DNA from: Phycomyces blakesleeanus NRRL 1555(-)
Lineage: Eukaryota; Mucoromycota; Mucoromycetes; Mucorales; Phycomycetaceae
Length of the DNA: 64,000 nt
Assembly: GCF_001638985.1 (NCBI RefSeq)
Contig: NW_017265193.1
Location: forward strand, 25,768 to 89,767
Reading direction: 5' to 3'
Part shown: positions 13,373-26,031 of the stretch, piece after piece
How positions within the stretch are numbered: position 1 is the first letter of the stretch
Layout of the letters: each line of letters opens with the position of its first letter
Notes under the pieces: generated by a model
Database searches by the model: none
Told to the model about the DNA's origin: nothing
Seen by the model: only the letters and a program-made list of their open reading frames with translations
Translations under genes and position numbers: made by a program

Positions 13373-15205
13373 CTATACATCGATGTCACAATTAGCTATG
13401 TAGCCACATTTTATCTTGGTGTAGCCATAGACATAGTTCTTCTTCCAGTTTATCTTTGGTTTTCTTGTTTTGTCCTCGTAAAAAATTGTCTTTAAAGCCT
13501 TTTCTTTATTTTTTTCAAATTGCATAAAGAATTTTTCGGCTTTGCTGTGTTGATTTTTTGGAAGTGTCTTTAAGAATCCATAGCCATCTGCGTACAACCA
13601 ATGATAATGTGCCTTGACTGTTAGACCTCCGATAACTATCGGCAACGCTTCAATTTGGTCAAGGTTCTTTGGGGGAGTGTCTTCAACAGGTCGAGTAACA
13701 AGCATAATATTGAGATTATGCTCAGACTTTGGATTGTCTTTTAAAATAAAGCATGTACCCAATAAACGCAATGATTTGAAACGAGTGTAGGTCAAGTCGA
13801 TAAACTGGCACCCTGGTGTAGAATTAATGGATCCGTTTACAATCGTTTTAATCAAATGTAACGAATTTAGGTTTCCGCAATGAGTTGATAAATAACGGAG
13901 TATATCAGACGTCAGATTTGAATAATGGACCTCAAATAACCGCAATGCGTGTCGTTTTGTGCTAGTCAGAGCATCAGGATTAATGTCAATAACTACCTTA
14001 AAAAGAGTAAGTGATTGTAAGAAAATTTTTTTGTCAAGAAGATCGTCCAGCTTAAAAGGTTCGAGTGGATATCTTATTTTTAGGTGAACCAAATTGCAGA
14101 ATACGTCCTTTTGTTTTATTAGGCTCTTTGGAATATTCATATGTTTATCACACATGAAAGACAAGTCTTTAATGGTCTCAGAGAATTTAGTTGAGCATAT
14201 CTCAATGAGTACTTTGGGTAAATTGCGCAAGTCTCTGGAAAAAATTCGATCATTCGCTGCATTACACGAGTAAACATGTATACACTCCAAGGATACTTTA
14301 CAGCATGTAATTATGTCCCAAAAAAGCAAGTATTCTTTGTGAGGGTAATTGACGCTTCCAAGGTGTAGTGTTTTTAGGTGTTGGAACGGACGAGTCAGGT
14401 TTCTGAGTAGGGCTATTATGTCGTTTTTCTGTTTGTCGGATTCGACCTTGTCATTGAATGTCGAAAAAGTGAGTTTCTCGAGGTTAGGATATTTTCGTGC
14501 AAAATAGTAAAGCCACCGATGATCTGTTTGTTTGGATAACATCCTAAAGATCTTTATTTTCTTTGCTGGTAATACTTCTGTCATACGTCGAACTTCAGTG
14601 CCGGAAGTAACCAATAAATTGGTACTTAGCTCCAAGTGACTGAGGTGTATCAAGCGTGTATGAAGGAGTTCAAAGTCGCTCAAGGCGAGCGTTTGGTCTA
14701 CAAGATTACAAGGATCACCACCAAAATCTAATCGCCTCAGCAAGGGTAGGTTGGATACTGTATCTATAAATGCTTTATCTGGCTTTGTTCGTAATATTCC
14801 ATAAAAATCAATCCGTAATTCGGTCAATGTCTTCCAAATCAACCAGTTGGTCCCGGTCCCAACATAAGAGGTATTGATGTATAGATTCTGCAAATAAAGA
14901 TGCTTTATGTTCGGGAATGTCTTTTGTATAGTGTAAAGTTGTTCACTTGTTAAATGGACACAGTGGCCTAAATGTAGAGATCGTAAAATGCGCCCAGTGC
15001 CTTGTCTGGTGTTCTCGAGATCTATCAATGTTTCACACCAGGTGCGCAGTTTTTGACTGTCTTCTACGAACAATACATGGTGCATGGACTCTTGAAAAGG
15101 CGTCTTCCAGGCTCTGCACACAAAAGAACATGAGTTTTTGTCCTTTAACGAAAGAAACTGGGAGATAAGGATGAGTATTTCTTGAGGGATTTCTGACAAA
15201 AGCAT
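13373..15205 (-). CDS. F-box / leucine-rich-repeat protein, intact paralogue 2
   Basis: A single uninterrupted 610-residue frame. The F-box covers about residues 1-45 (MLLSEIPQEILILISQFLSL, then KDKNSCSFVCRAWKTPF), with the usual LP/IP-x-E-I-L and C-x-x-W-x-x-P landmarks. The rest is built of irregular leucine-rich repeats (RSLHLGHCVHL, HLYLQNLY, LRRLDFGG, HLELSTNLL). It ends in a basic cysteine-containing tail, YGYTKIKCGYIANCDIDV, shared with paralogue 3. Expected role: substrate receptor of an SCF E3 ligase; the substrate is unknown. It is the middle of three head-to-tail copies and the only one without an internal stop. Fungal F-box families expand quickly, so no specific name is given. 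Confidence 0.85.
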   Translation of the reverse strand: MLLSEIPQEILILISQFLSLKDKNSCSFVCRAWKTPFQESMHHVLFVEDSQKLRTWCETLIDLENTRQGTGRILRSLHLGHCVHLTSEQLYTIQKTFPNIKHLYLQNLYINTSYVGTGTNWLIWKTLTELRIDFYGILRTKPDKAFIDTVSNLPLLRRLDFGGDPCNLVDQTLALSDFELLHTRLIHLSHLELSTNLLVTSGTEVRRMTEVLPAKKIKIFRMLSKQTDHRWLYYFARKYPNLEKLTFSTFNDKVESDKQKNDIIALLRNLTRPFQHLKTLHLGSVNYPHKEYLLFWDIITCCKVSLECIHVYSCNAANDRIFSRDLRNLPKVLIEICSTKFSETIKDLSFMCDKHMNIPKSLIKQKDVFCNLVHLKIRYPLEPFKLDDLLDKKIFLQSLTLFKVVIDINPDALTSTKRHALRLFEVHYSNLTSDILRYLSTHCGNLNSLHLIKTIVNGSINSTPGCQFIDLTYTRFKSLRLLGTCFILKDNPKSEHNLNIMLVTRPVEDTPPKNLDQIEALPIVIGGLTVKAHYHWLYADGYGFLKTLPKNQHSKAEKFFMQFEKNKEKALKTIFYEDKTRKPKINWKKNYVYGYTKIKCGYIANCDIDV

Positions 15206-16112
15206 ATTAAAGAAGAAAAAATAATCAAAAATAATATTTTATATTTTTTTTATCTAAAAACAAACAAAAAAGGTTTTATGTTTTGTAGGACAAAAGCGTA
15301 AAATCCGCAGCAATGATTTGTGAGCTGAAGTTAATATGTATGTATACAAGGCGTTGGCTTGACCATTTTTGCAATTTGGAGTCATCATAAGACTTTGCAT
15401 ATTCACTATGTTCCGTCTCTTCTATCTTTGGCCTCTGCTTTGATTTTGTTCTTGACTCAAAGTGTTTATCTCCCACATAGCATCAGACTCGCATTTATAA
15501 TAGCCACAGTAGAAAATACCTTGATCCAAAAAAAAATTGGTGTGACGAGGAGGTGACTACGTTTGCAGTATACTGATTAGGTTCCCGGACCACTTTGCAT
15601 CATCACCATATTCATATTAATTTTCAGCATATCACAATAATGCACAATAACCAGTGAAGATTAAATTGAATTTACACGAGAACTTTTGGCTATCAAGATA
15701 GTTATAAAAATTTGAAAAAATTTCATAAATTTAGACAAACGGGTAGTGCAAACGGGTAGTAAATACCTAAATTTACAAAGTATGAAAACAACATAAACAA
15801 CTTGGGAAAAATGGCTATCATAAATGTTAGAAGGTGTGTATACAGCATATGAAATAAAGTAAAAGAAACTAAACAATAAGTGCAATTATTGCTATTTTAT
15901 TTGAACCAAGGTTTCAAACTTTTGTATAGGTTATTTTTGTTTTTGCTTTAGTATCAAATATTTATAAGAATAGAATATTTAGATAAACTTAGACTAACAG
16001 GATTTTTCTTTCTTGGAATAGTATGGCTATTGATTCTTGAACTGTTTAAATGTAAACAACCGGTCTACCTTGTATACATTTTATTTAGACAGTCAAATAC
16101 TAAATACGAAAA
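15206..16112. other. Intergenic between F-box paralogues 2 and 3
   Basis: Contains the 5' flank of paralogue 2. A block at about 15285-15325 (tgtaggacaaaagcgt followed by tccgcagcaa) recurs upstream of paralogue 3 at about 18075-18110, so it was probably copied with the gene and may be promoter. No supported gene. Confidence 0.5.
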
Positions 16113-17948
16113 TCAATTGATATGAATATCACAGTTATTTACATAGCCACATTTTACTTTGGTGTACCCATAGGCACAGCTCATCTTCCAGCTTAGCCTT
16201 GGTTCCCTTGTCCTGTCACCGTCAAAGCTTGTTTTAATAGCATTCTTTTTCTTGTTCTTGAAATCATCAAAGAATCTTTTGGCCGCGTTAGACTGACTTT
16301 TTGAGAGTCCCTTTATAGGAATATCATCTAATATGTAAAACCAATGATAGTGCATATTTATAGCTAATTCTTCAATAACTTTCTGGGCGTCTTCAGTTAT
16401 TTCATAGCTTTTTGGATGAGTGTCATTAACAGGCCGGGTTATGAGCGTAATATTATGATTGTTTTTAGATATTGGGTTGTTTGAAATAATAAACTCTGTG
16501 TTGTGTATGTGTAATATTTTGAAGCGGGTGTATGACATGTCAATATATTGGCATCCTGTTGTCGAATTAAAAGGCCCAGAAATCTTTGTTTTATGTAAGT
16601 ACAATGTATCCATTTTCCTGCAGTGAAATGAGAGATAACGAAGTACATCAGATGTGATTGTTGCTCGATAAACCTTGAAAGACCGTAATACATGCTTTTT
16701 TGAACCGGAACATGGACTTGGATTGATACAAATATTAGTAAAAGAAAGATGAAGAAATTCCAAGCAAACTTTTGTGTCAAAAAGGACATCCAATTTAAAG
16801 TTTACGAGTGCACAATGTACGTGTAGGTGAACCAAGTTACGAAATGCATCCTTTCCTTCTATTATCATGTCAATTGAAATTGGATTTTTATCGTAGTACT
16901 CAAAAGTAAAGACTTTAAGCGTTTCAGAGAATTGGGTCGAGCATAATTCCATGACTTTGATAAAAGTGTGAAGGTCTTGAGGAGTATTAGAATCATCAAT
17001 TATTTCCTGTGAACAAATCGACAATTGTTCCAAGGGAAGTTTGCAGTAAGTAAACATGTCCAAGAAAAGCAAGTATTCCTTGTAATGATAGCTAATGTCT
17101 CCAAAGCTCAATTTCTTTAGGTGCTGAAACGAATGAGGCAAGTCTCTAGGCTGGCATATTATGTCGTTCCGATGTTCCTCAGGCTCTACTCTTTCATTGG
17201 ATATTGAAAGTCTGAGGCTTTCAAGGCTAGGATATTTACGAACAAAATAACATAGCCACCGATGGTCTATGTTTTTGGACTCTATGCCAAAAGCCTTTAT
17301 CTTCTTTGCTGGTAATACTTTTGTCATACGTTCAAGGTCAGTTTTGGAAAAAGTCAATTCTGCTGAGCTTAGTTCCAAGTGATTGAGGTGTAGCAGCCGT
17401 TCATGAATGAGTTCAGAGTCGCTCAATGTGAATGTTGGCTGTGCATGAAAATAGTATCTCCCAGTGAGCTTTAGTTGTTTCAAAAGAGGTAAGTTCGAGA
17501 CTATTTCTAGTAATATATTGTCTGCCCGGGTCGGTGCTCGGCCACCAAGATTAATCCTGAGATCCGTTAATGTTTTCCAAAGAGACCAGTTCGTTGCGCC
17601 ACCAACATAAGACGGATTTAGACAAATTTTTTCGAGAGATAGATACTTTATATTTTGAAACGTCTTTTGTAAAGCGTAAATCTCTCCAGATTTTACATAA
17701 GGACAGTAGTTTAAGTGTAAAGATCGCAATAGATGCCCTGTTTTTTGGATGGTACACTCAGGATCCATAAATTTACTGCACCATTTGATCAAGTATGAAT
17801 TGTCTTTTACGATAAAGTCAGAGTACATAGATTTTTGAAATGGTTTCCTCCATGCCTTGCAAACAAGCGAGCACGATGCTTTGTCTTCCATTGAAAGAAA
17901 TCATGAGATGCTAAGCATTGTTTCTAGGGGGAGTTCTGGCGAAAGCAT
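16113..17948 (-). pseudogene. F-box protein paralogue 3, F-box interrupted by an in-frame TGA
   Basis: The homologous start is the ATG at 17948 (MLSPELPLETMLSIS). Codon 16 (17901-17903) is TGA, exactly where the other paralogues have Gln in ISQ[FY]. The same frame then stays open for 595 codons (FLSMEDKASCSLVCKAWRKP onward) to the shared cysteine tail YGYTKVKCGYVNNCDIHIN. The leucine-rich body is complete and well preserved. Translation from the internal ATG at 17891 would give a 592-residue protein lacking the first third of the F-box, so it might bind its target but not Skp1. Either a young pseudogene or an F-box-less variant; the sequence cannot tell. Confidence 0.75.
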
Positions 17949-18840
17949 AACGAAGAGCAAAAAATACTGGTGTGAATCGAAAAGCAATAAAGAGTTATAT
18001 TCTCAAGTCTATTTTTTTGGAGTATTTAAAGTCTTGAAAAAGATGAGTGTAATCTCAAACACAATTTAGTAGCATGTAGGACAAAAACGCGTCGTCCGCA
18101 GTAGCAGACTGTGAATTAAAATCAGAATAATTCTATAGAGTTTGCATCAAACGAGAACATGCAACTTAAGAAGCAGTATAATACCAAGGTAGTTCATTTG
18201 TCTTCACAGCTCTGGATTGCTTAGACGGTTATCAGTATAAATCTGAATTTGGTTAACAAAGTATATTTTGGATTCTTCAAATACTTTTAGCTTTGAATTT
18301 TATTCCTTGTACTAAGCTTTTTATTTTGATTGCATGATCAAGTCTCATCACTGTATTTAAATCAAATGTCTATTGCTGTCCCCATGCATATATGTAATAT
18401 CGTTATGTAGCCAAAAAAAAAAGATTATCCAGAATTTTTATAGATGTATACACAGTATAATACTGTTATATTGAAAACTTAAAGAGTATCATAGGAAATA
18501 ATAGATTCACATTTCATCAAATGTCTTTATATTATTGCTCATCAGGAAGCTCACAATACTATAATAAAATATATCAGAAAACAAATCTCAAAGACAAAAC
18601 ACACTATGGACACTGGGAATATAGTATAATACAGAAAAATGGAGACCGCAAAAGCGAGTGAAAGACATCAATCTTTTTCATATTTTTCTTGGCTATGTAA
18701 TAAACAAAAAGTTAAGAGCTATCGAAATTTGACATGTACTTAAGTAGAAAATACAAAGAATGATTTTAACAAATGGAACCTAGAAAATTAAAGTGATGAA
18801 TATTGATACTACATTAAATTATGCATTACCCAAACCTCAC
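17949..18840. other. Intergenic upstream of F-box paralogue 3
   Basis: AT-rich. It holds the 5' block shared with paralogue 2 near 18075. No supported gene. Confidence 0.5.
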
Positions 18841-20368
18841 GATATATTCTTCACAAAGTCTTTCTTTGAGATACGTGTGTACCACCGGGAATCGATCTCC
18901 TTATTTGTAAGGTCTATTTTTGCAGATGTGTTTCGAGTGTATATTTTTAGAAGCCTGAAGCCTTGAAAATAGGTCTTCCCAATAAGGCGATCGATTCACG
19001 GAACACAGGCAGGTGATTGTTACACCCAAAAATCTCCCGTGTAGGAGACTTCAAAAATAAATCGTACAAATAAGGAAATCGAACCACCGTCGTACAAATG
19101 TGCAGGACAAAAATAGCCTGAATTTTTACCACGGTAAACATTTTACTAAAGAACAGTATCAGCTTTTCAGTATAGAATATAGAATATAGATAGCAGAATT
19201 ACTATCATAATTAGGCAAAGATAAAACAAAAAGAATGTAATGTTTATAGTACGAGGGAGCTTGTATGAGACTACTGTATTTTTACTAATAATCTACAGAC
19301 AACTGATATATTTTTTACATACAAGTCTGTAAATTTAATTGAATAAAATGTCTAAAAACATAGACGGAATAAAAGAAATCTATGTGGTGTATTTGTTTTA
19401 TTTTGCAGCAGCTCAAAGTTGAGTCTATCATAATGGAGTCCTAATGGTTTGTAATTTTGTATTTTCAGTAAGCCGGAAGACTTGGAACTAACTCCCACAC
19501 GGCACTTCGTCTCCTGGGATGGCACAATGCTTATTTATTTGTTTTCTTGTTTAGTATTTATTATTTCTGTCCTTATCTTTTTGTTTCTCTATCAGATTTC
19601 TTTACATTCTTTGATATCCTGACTTATTGATCCACCATCGTTGTAGGAGGCTGTATACTGAAGTTGGTACTGGATTTCCAGGTTAAGCTCAATATTTCTC
19701 GTCCTTTGCTTAATGGAAATAGAAGTAGCGTAGTTTGTTTTTTGATAACCATTTTATCTTCTACAACGTAGGGGTACTTTATTAGAGCTTCCAAAACCCC
19801 ATTGGTTTCTACCTTATTGACAATGAATATTTAAGCTTTGTGGACATTAGTAATACTTCTTCAAACATTGCATAACTGTATTAATGAAAGTATCTTGCTT
19901 TCATGTCCGTCTGTAGATTATTAGTAAAAATACAGTAGTCTCATACAAGCTCCCTCGTACTATAAACATTACATTCTTTTTGTTTTATCTTTGCCTAATT
20001 ATGATAGTAATTCTGCTATCTATATTCTATATTCTATACTGAAAAGCTGATACTGTTCTTTAGTAAAATGTTTACCGTGGTAAAAACTCAGGCTATTTTT
20101 GTCCTGCACATTTGTACGACGGTGGTTCGATTTCCTTATTTGTACGATTTATTTTTGAAGTCTCCTACACGGGAGATTTTTGGGTGTAACAATCACTTGC
20201 CTGTGTTCCGTGAATCGATCGCCTTATTGGGAAGACCTATTTTCAAGGCTTCAGGCTTTTAAAAATATACACTCGAAACACATCTGCGAAAATAGACCTT
20301 ACAAATAAGGAGATCGATTCCCGGTGGTACACACGTATCTCAAAGAAAGACTTTGTGAAGAATATGTC
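18841..20368. repeat. Long inverted repeat: two 460-bp arms around a 608-bp spacer
   Basis: The left arm 18841-19300 and right arm 19909-20368 are reverse complements with only scattered mismatches, visible in gatatattcttcacaaagtc against gactttgtgaagaatatgtc at the outer ends and ttactaataatctacagac against gtctgtagattattagtaa at the inner ends. Inside each arm a unit of about 40 bp, built around aatcgatctccttatttg, occurs three times, two of them inverted relative to the first (left arm: about 18886-18922, 18961-19000, 19049-19092). I see no convincing target-site duplication and no coding gene in the spacer. The short identical ORF in each arm is a by-product of the repeat. It could be a foldback-type element, a pair of oppositely inserted elements, or a hairpin-RNA locus. 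Confidence 0.9.
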
Positions 20369-20604
20369 TTGATGGTATACCAATTGATGCCCAAGACAAC
20401 AGCATCAAATTACTGTATGATTATTTGCTTTTTTAGAATAAAAACTTTTTACTAATATATTTACGGAGCAATTGCTTTCTCTCAACCAGAAATATACTTC
20501 TTTTATCTCTGTCTCTTCTTGGTATCGCATAAATCTGGGAAATAGCGTATGGTATTATAATATTTTTTGGGAGTCGTATTTTTTTTGGGCATAATTTGTA
20601 GTGA

Positions 20605-23600
20605 CTATCTTTTAATCACAACAGATGTAGTTGGTGAACTATCACGAAGAGGTGGACTTTTAGAGAGATAGACATACTCTTTATCTGTCTCGTCACTCTC
20701 AATTGACTTTGTCGGTCTGTTCAAATCTCCCATTGGCTCATCCTCTTCCATGTGTGTGTTTTCTTCTTGATGTTGTCTGTGCGCGGAACTTTCTTCGTCT
20801 TCCATCGAATTCACACCACTTGAATCAGTTGTAACAGAAGACGAAGACGAAGACGTCCTGTCAATCTCCTGCATGTGTGTACTAGCCCTTAGTTCCTCAG
20901 CTTTTGTATCTCCATTTCCAATTCCATCCACAGAGCTACTGCCATAATAATCTCCAGAAACGTAGGTTCTCACAGGTACATCAATCGCAACTTCTTCCGC
21001 AGCCTTCATTTCACATCTACGTTCCTCTAACTGGATCGGATCCACTAGGTCTTCTGCAAATGAACGTACATCCTTATCACTATCCAGTGCAAACCGGTAC
21101 AGCATGTGATCGATAGCCTGTCCAGGAGGAACCTCATCATGATCAATCCCTTCCAATGGATGAATTGCATACAAGGCTTTACAAAATCGATCTATCACAC
21201 ACAAAACAAACATATTAGATAAAATCTTAAGCTACAACAAGTTTGATATATACATATATATATATTATGTATTCATATGATATAGAAAAAAAGAAAAGTG
21301 ACAAATATTTACCATCTTTGTAAGCTACTCTTATGGTCCTTGCTGCTGCAATTCGCACATTCACAATAGGGTCGTAGGCCAGAGGCCCTAATCTAGGAAT
21401 AAAGAACGCACCAAAATCGGCTGCAGAAATGCCAACTTCGAGTAGCATCTTACAAATATTGGCAAATCTAAACATACACACACAAACAGAGAGAGAAAGA
21501 TATCATCAGAATTACATTCTTTAGAGACCAATATCCTACTTACACAAGTCTAGAACGGTACATTTCTGCCTTTGCAAATTCATCCAATCTCTCCATGACG
21601 TGACTCAACAAAGCAATTTTATTGCCTGCCAGATCCTCGTCTTCATCAAAGCTCTGGGTATCTGATTCATTTTCTTCAACCACAGCCTGCTTAACGACTT
21701 CTAGAATCACAGGAAACTATAAAAGAGTAAAGATATATCCTTAATAATTGTAATACGTATCATGTTTGGTCTTCTCTCTTTCTTATTTGCTTTTTTTTTA
21801 CAAGCGTATTTAAAACACACTTACCACTCGTACGCCTGTCTCTCTTACGGCTGCATACTCGTCATGACATGCTCTGATGGCCAACGGTAAGATATGTTCA
21901 ACCACGCGTGAAGCATCAAACAACAAGGCAATGTCTCTCAATTGTGCTGTCAGAATAGCTCTCAGACGCCAATTTGTCATCACACCATCCCAAACTTCAG
22001 CCAGAATTGGAATGTATTCGTTACGAGAAGTGACCGCCAGAGTACCCAAAAAATCAGCCAGGTGTTCTAATACACCTTGTTTGACGTCGTCCAGATCCAT
22101 TAGATACATGGCAAATATCTGTACAAGATCACGCTCGGTGTTTTCTGGTCCGATGATACGCGCGATCTCGTGAAGAGAATACGCGAATGTGCATCGAACC
22201 TTGATCTGGTAGTTCTTGGTCAGATTTAGATAGGTTTCCCTAAGGTGAGAATCCCAATATTCGTGGCCGGCCGTCAATACTGCCACGGGGAAGTTGTAGG
22301 CACAAATAATGGCTCGATCTGTTTCCAGCTTAAACATTTGGCCAGACGTTGCTGTATTAGCCAATGACAAGAAAAATTCCAGTAATACTTCGGGAACCTG
22401 TGTGGGTGTGTGTGTGTGTGTTTTTTTGTTTGTAAAAAAAAGAGAGAGAGAGAATTAGATAAACTATATTATGCATTTGATTTTTACAATAAAGGGCAGA
22501 AAAATCATAATATTTGAATATATAAATATATAAAAATTTACCTTTCCAGGTCTTCGAGTTGTCTCCCAGTCATTTGGTAAGAATTTTGCAATTAACTCTC
22601 CCACCGTCTCTGCCAGAGTACTGCGTACGTTGCGGGATGTATCAGTCTCAAATAATACGATTCCTTCGACCGCCAATTGAACCTTTTGATCCTCTGGTAA
22701 TGCACCACATAATGGTGGAAGAGAAATAACACATGCTTGACGAACATGCCAGATATTATCTTTTGAGAAGCTATGATATATTGGAAGCTGCGTGCATGTT
22801 TTAACACAATTAATATAAATAAAAGTTAGAAACCCATAAAAATCCATGCCAATAACAACAACAGCATAGAAATTTTGTATTATTTACCAATCGTTCAATC
22901 ACATCCTGCTGACTCATAACAGAAGCAAGACTTCCAATAGTCACTCCGGCTTCTTTACGGACAAAAAACATGTTATCCTTTGCCAGCTTTTCAACAATTG
23001 GCACACAGTGTTTGATACATAAATCAGGACCCAAAATATGCGCAATAGCACTGATCAACTATAGAATACATTCCAAATGATAAATCAGCCTCTCCAAACA
23101 TTCTTACCTTTTCTCTTTTTTCTCTCTCTAAAAAAGCACACACACACACACACCACTACCGCTACCGCTAACAACAACCGACAATAGATAATAGACTTAC
23201 AGTCAAGCATGTCATTTTAGCCATATTCATATCCCCTTCCTCTGGTTCTTCCGAGGACTGGAAGCTGCTCATGTATCCAGACCCTTCAAATCCTGGTACA
23301 CTCCCTCGTCTGTTGGCAGACGCACGTCTAGCTTGGTTGTGTTCGATATCCATACTATCACTATTATTGCCACCACTACTATTGTTGTTGTTGTGATCGT
23401 CTTCGCCGCCATCGTTTTCGTCGTCATCCTGACCATGATGTGATTTTCCTTCAGAAATTGCCACTAATCCCATCAACACACCATCAATAATATCACTCTG
23501 TAGCAGGGATCGATAGAAATCCGTGTCTTTTGAGACAAGGAAATTGGCAACAGACATTATGCATTGTTGTCCAAGATTAGTAAGGGCAGTGTTCTGGTCA

Positions 23601-25347
23601 AGCAAGAAATTGATCAACAGGGGTGCAAATACTTGGGATTGGATATGAAATTCGGGCTGGGTAGGTTTTTTTTTGGTAATGGTAGTGGTGGTAGTGGTGG
23701 TAGTGGTGGTAGGAGTGTGAGTAGTAGTTGGAGCTGGAGTAGGGTTTGGTTGGTTTGATGTGGGGTTGTCAAGAGGGTTGAAATTGAGAGAAACTGTGGT
23801 CATTTCGACGTCTTGACTGGGTGAGAGAGGGGATTCGGATTCCGGCGATTGTTTCATTTTACTGACTGGTGCTGGCGCCGGTGCCAATGGCGGTGCGTTC
23901 TACAACACAAATATCGAAAGGTACATACATTATTATTATTAAAAAGGAGAGGATTTGAGGGAGGATTTGAGGGGAAGGGGTGAAGGTTAGAAAACCAAAA
24001 AAAAAAAAAAAATGCATTAGATGTGCAATACACTAATAATATGTGTTTATATACATATACATATACATATACATATATTTGTTTGTGTATATGATTTATT
24101 TTAAGAAAGAAAGAAAGAGAGATAGTAAGAAAGAAACTTACCTTGTAGTAATACATGATCATCTTATCGAGTTCGCTGGCCAACTGTTCGCGTACAGTCT
24201 CGTCTGGATCGGTACCGACTCGGTGAATCATTGGAAGTACGTCGCAAACAGCCTGTTCCACAGTAATCTCGTCGAGAGTTTCGGCGAGTTCCTTAGCCAG
24301 TAGCAGTCTAGCCAATGGTATTCAATGCTACTGCCACTTCTCTAGTCCTGCATTACCTATGGATCTCTTCATGACTCTTTTCAAGCATACATATTCGTTC
24401 CATAGGCGACATTGGTTCATTCGCCATTCGATCTTCTAGACTTGCATCTGGTCCATCTTGCCAAAAATAAAGTGAGAGTTATAAAAGCAAATACAGTGTA
24501 TATTATATATACAATACATAGGAAGAAAAAGATTAGAGATAAAAAATAGAGAGAAAAAGATATGAGAGTTTTGCCTTTATAATGTGAGATTTTAGATGGG
24601 ATGGACCTCATCTAATAAGATTATCCTTTCACCGTCCTTCTTCTTATCCCTTTATGTATATATGTATGTGTGTATATAATGTTTTCTTACCTTGGGCCAT
24701 TGCTTGTAGCAATGACTCTGAGTGTTTGTCTTGAGTTGGTTTGGTCATCTTGTTGTCTCGTTCTTTTTCGTCGATTGGTTCTTTGTGTTGCGTAACAGTT
24801 GAGTTGTCAGTTCTGGAAATAGATGCTGGAGCATCGGACGAAAGTTGATTTGTGGGATTCTTATCCACAGATTGGGATGGGGGCGGAAATGTCTCATCGT
24901 CAATGTCGTAATCATCCTGTTCATCGGGGAAATCAAAGCCGAGATCTTTATGTGATGTATATAGATTGATATATTATTTTAAATAGTTGTTGTTAATATT
25001 ATTATTGTGGTTGTTTATATATATACGTATATGTATGTGTACACACATATATACACACATACACACAAGCACAAATTCAATAAGATTGATTAGGAAATGA
25101 AAGATATCATTTTGTTTGTGCTTCAGGTATTACAGTTATTGTTGTGTGGTCAATAAACACTTCTTGGAGTTAACTGTTACTCATTATCTATTTTTCTTTT
25201 TTGATTTGTTTTTTGTTTTAGGAGAAATATTTCAAGACGTATATACACACACAATATATTATGTATGTGTGCATGTGTGCATGTGTGCGTGTGTGCATGC
25301 ACAAAGAATCAAGAAAAAAAAAAAAAAGAGGATAATTTACCTGCCAT
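20605..25347 (-). CDS. PPP4R1-like regulatory subunit of protein phosphatase 4 (HEAT repeats)
   Basis: PPP4R1 is a HEAT-repeat scaffold that binds the PP4 catalytic subunit and helps choose substrates. I read about eleven exons. The first coding exon is only 7 nt (25341-25347, ATGGCAG); joined to the exon ending near 24955 it gives MADLGFDFPDEQDDYDIDDE. Later exons encode HEAT units: LARLLLAKELAETLDEITVE (24300), FAPLLINFLLDQNTALTNLG (23620), CVPIVEKLAKDNMFFVRKEA (23000), DNIWHVRQACVISLPPLCGA (22740), LETDRAIICAYNFPVAVLTA (22300) and FFIPRLGPLAYDPIVNVRIA (21400). The last exon has a Ser/Asp/Glu-rich tail. Between HEAT blocks near 23650-23720 there is a poly-Thr stretch from an ACC/ACT microsatellite, and an acidic Asn/Ser run near 23340-23420; both are probably disordered linkers. 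Naming is by family resemblance. Confidence 0.82.
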
Positions 25348-26031
25348 AAGTGAAAATATATATATATATATATATAATACAAGAACAAGAGTACCTTCTT
25401 ATATATATTTTTTTGTTCTTCTAAATTATTATTATTATTATTATTACAATAACTATATAATTACTACTAATACAAATACTGCTAATATTAATATTAAATT
25501 ACTATACTATTTACTATTTACTATTTAAATATTATTATATTCTTGCAGTTTAAAATGACCTCTTTTACACGTATTGGATTATTGTTTCTTTCTTTTTTTT
25601 TTGGTAGTGTCGTTTTCTTTAAGGATAAATGTAGTTTGTATGTAGTGAGAGTGCTTTACTTCTTGTGTAAAAAAAAAAGTAGAAAATTATAGAGATATAA
25701 AAAGGCAAGAAGAGAAACGATAGTTTGAAACTCAAAAGGTGTGAAGAAGAAAAAACTTCAGATCAATATATCAATATATAAAGTAGCTCTAAAAAAAATT
25801 AGAAAGAGAAAAGGAAAGTGTGTGTGTGTTCAATTATTTTTTCTCTTGATCAATCCTTCTCAGCAAGTGAAGTTAATCACTACTGTTTTTTGAATATGAG
25901 TTTGCGTTGAGATAAAAATTAATTTGCGCTGACATTAAAAGAATATTTACGTTGTAGAATAGTGAGACTATTTTCCGGTTCGGACCTCAGTAATCTGTCC
26001 GTAGGAAGAGACGTGGGTTTTACACAAATCC
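25348..26031. other. Intergenic: PPP4R1 5' flank
   Basis: TA and TTA microsatellites (25350-25380, 25425-25445) and A/T runs. No supported gene. Confidence 0.5.

Noticed and set aside
10490..17948. TGA recoded as a sense codon genome-wide
   Set aside because: The intact genes in the window read with the standard code, and the TGA positions are not consistent for one amino acid (Leu in one copy, Gln in another). Nonsense mutation is simpler.
18947..20262. Two nearly identical 64-codon frames (18947-19141 minus and 20068-20262 plus) as a duplicated small gene
   Set aside because: They lie at mirror positions in the two arms of the inverted repeat and span its 40-bp repeat units. The frame is most simply a by-product of the repeat, with no other sign of coding.
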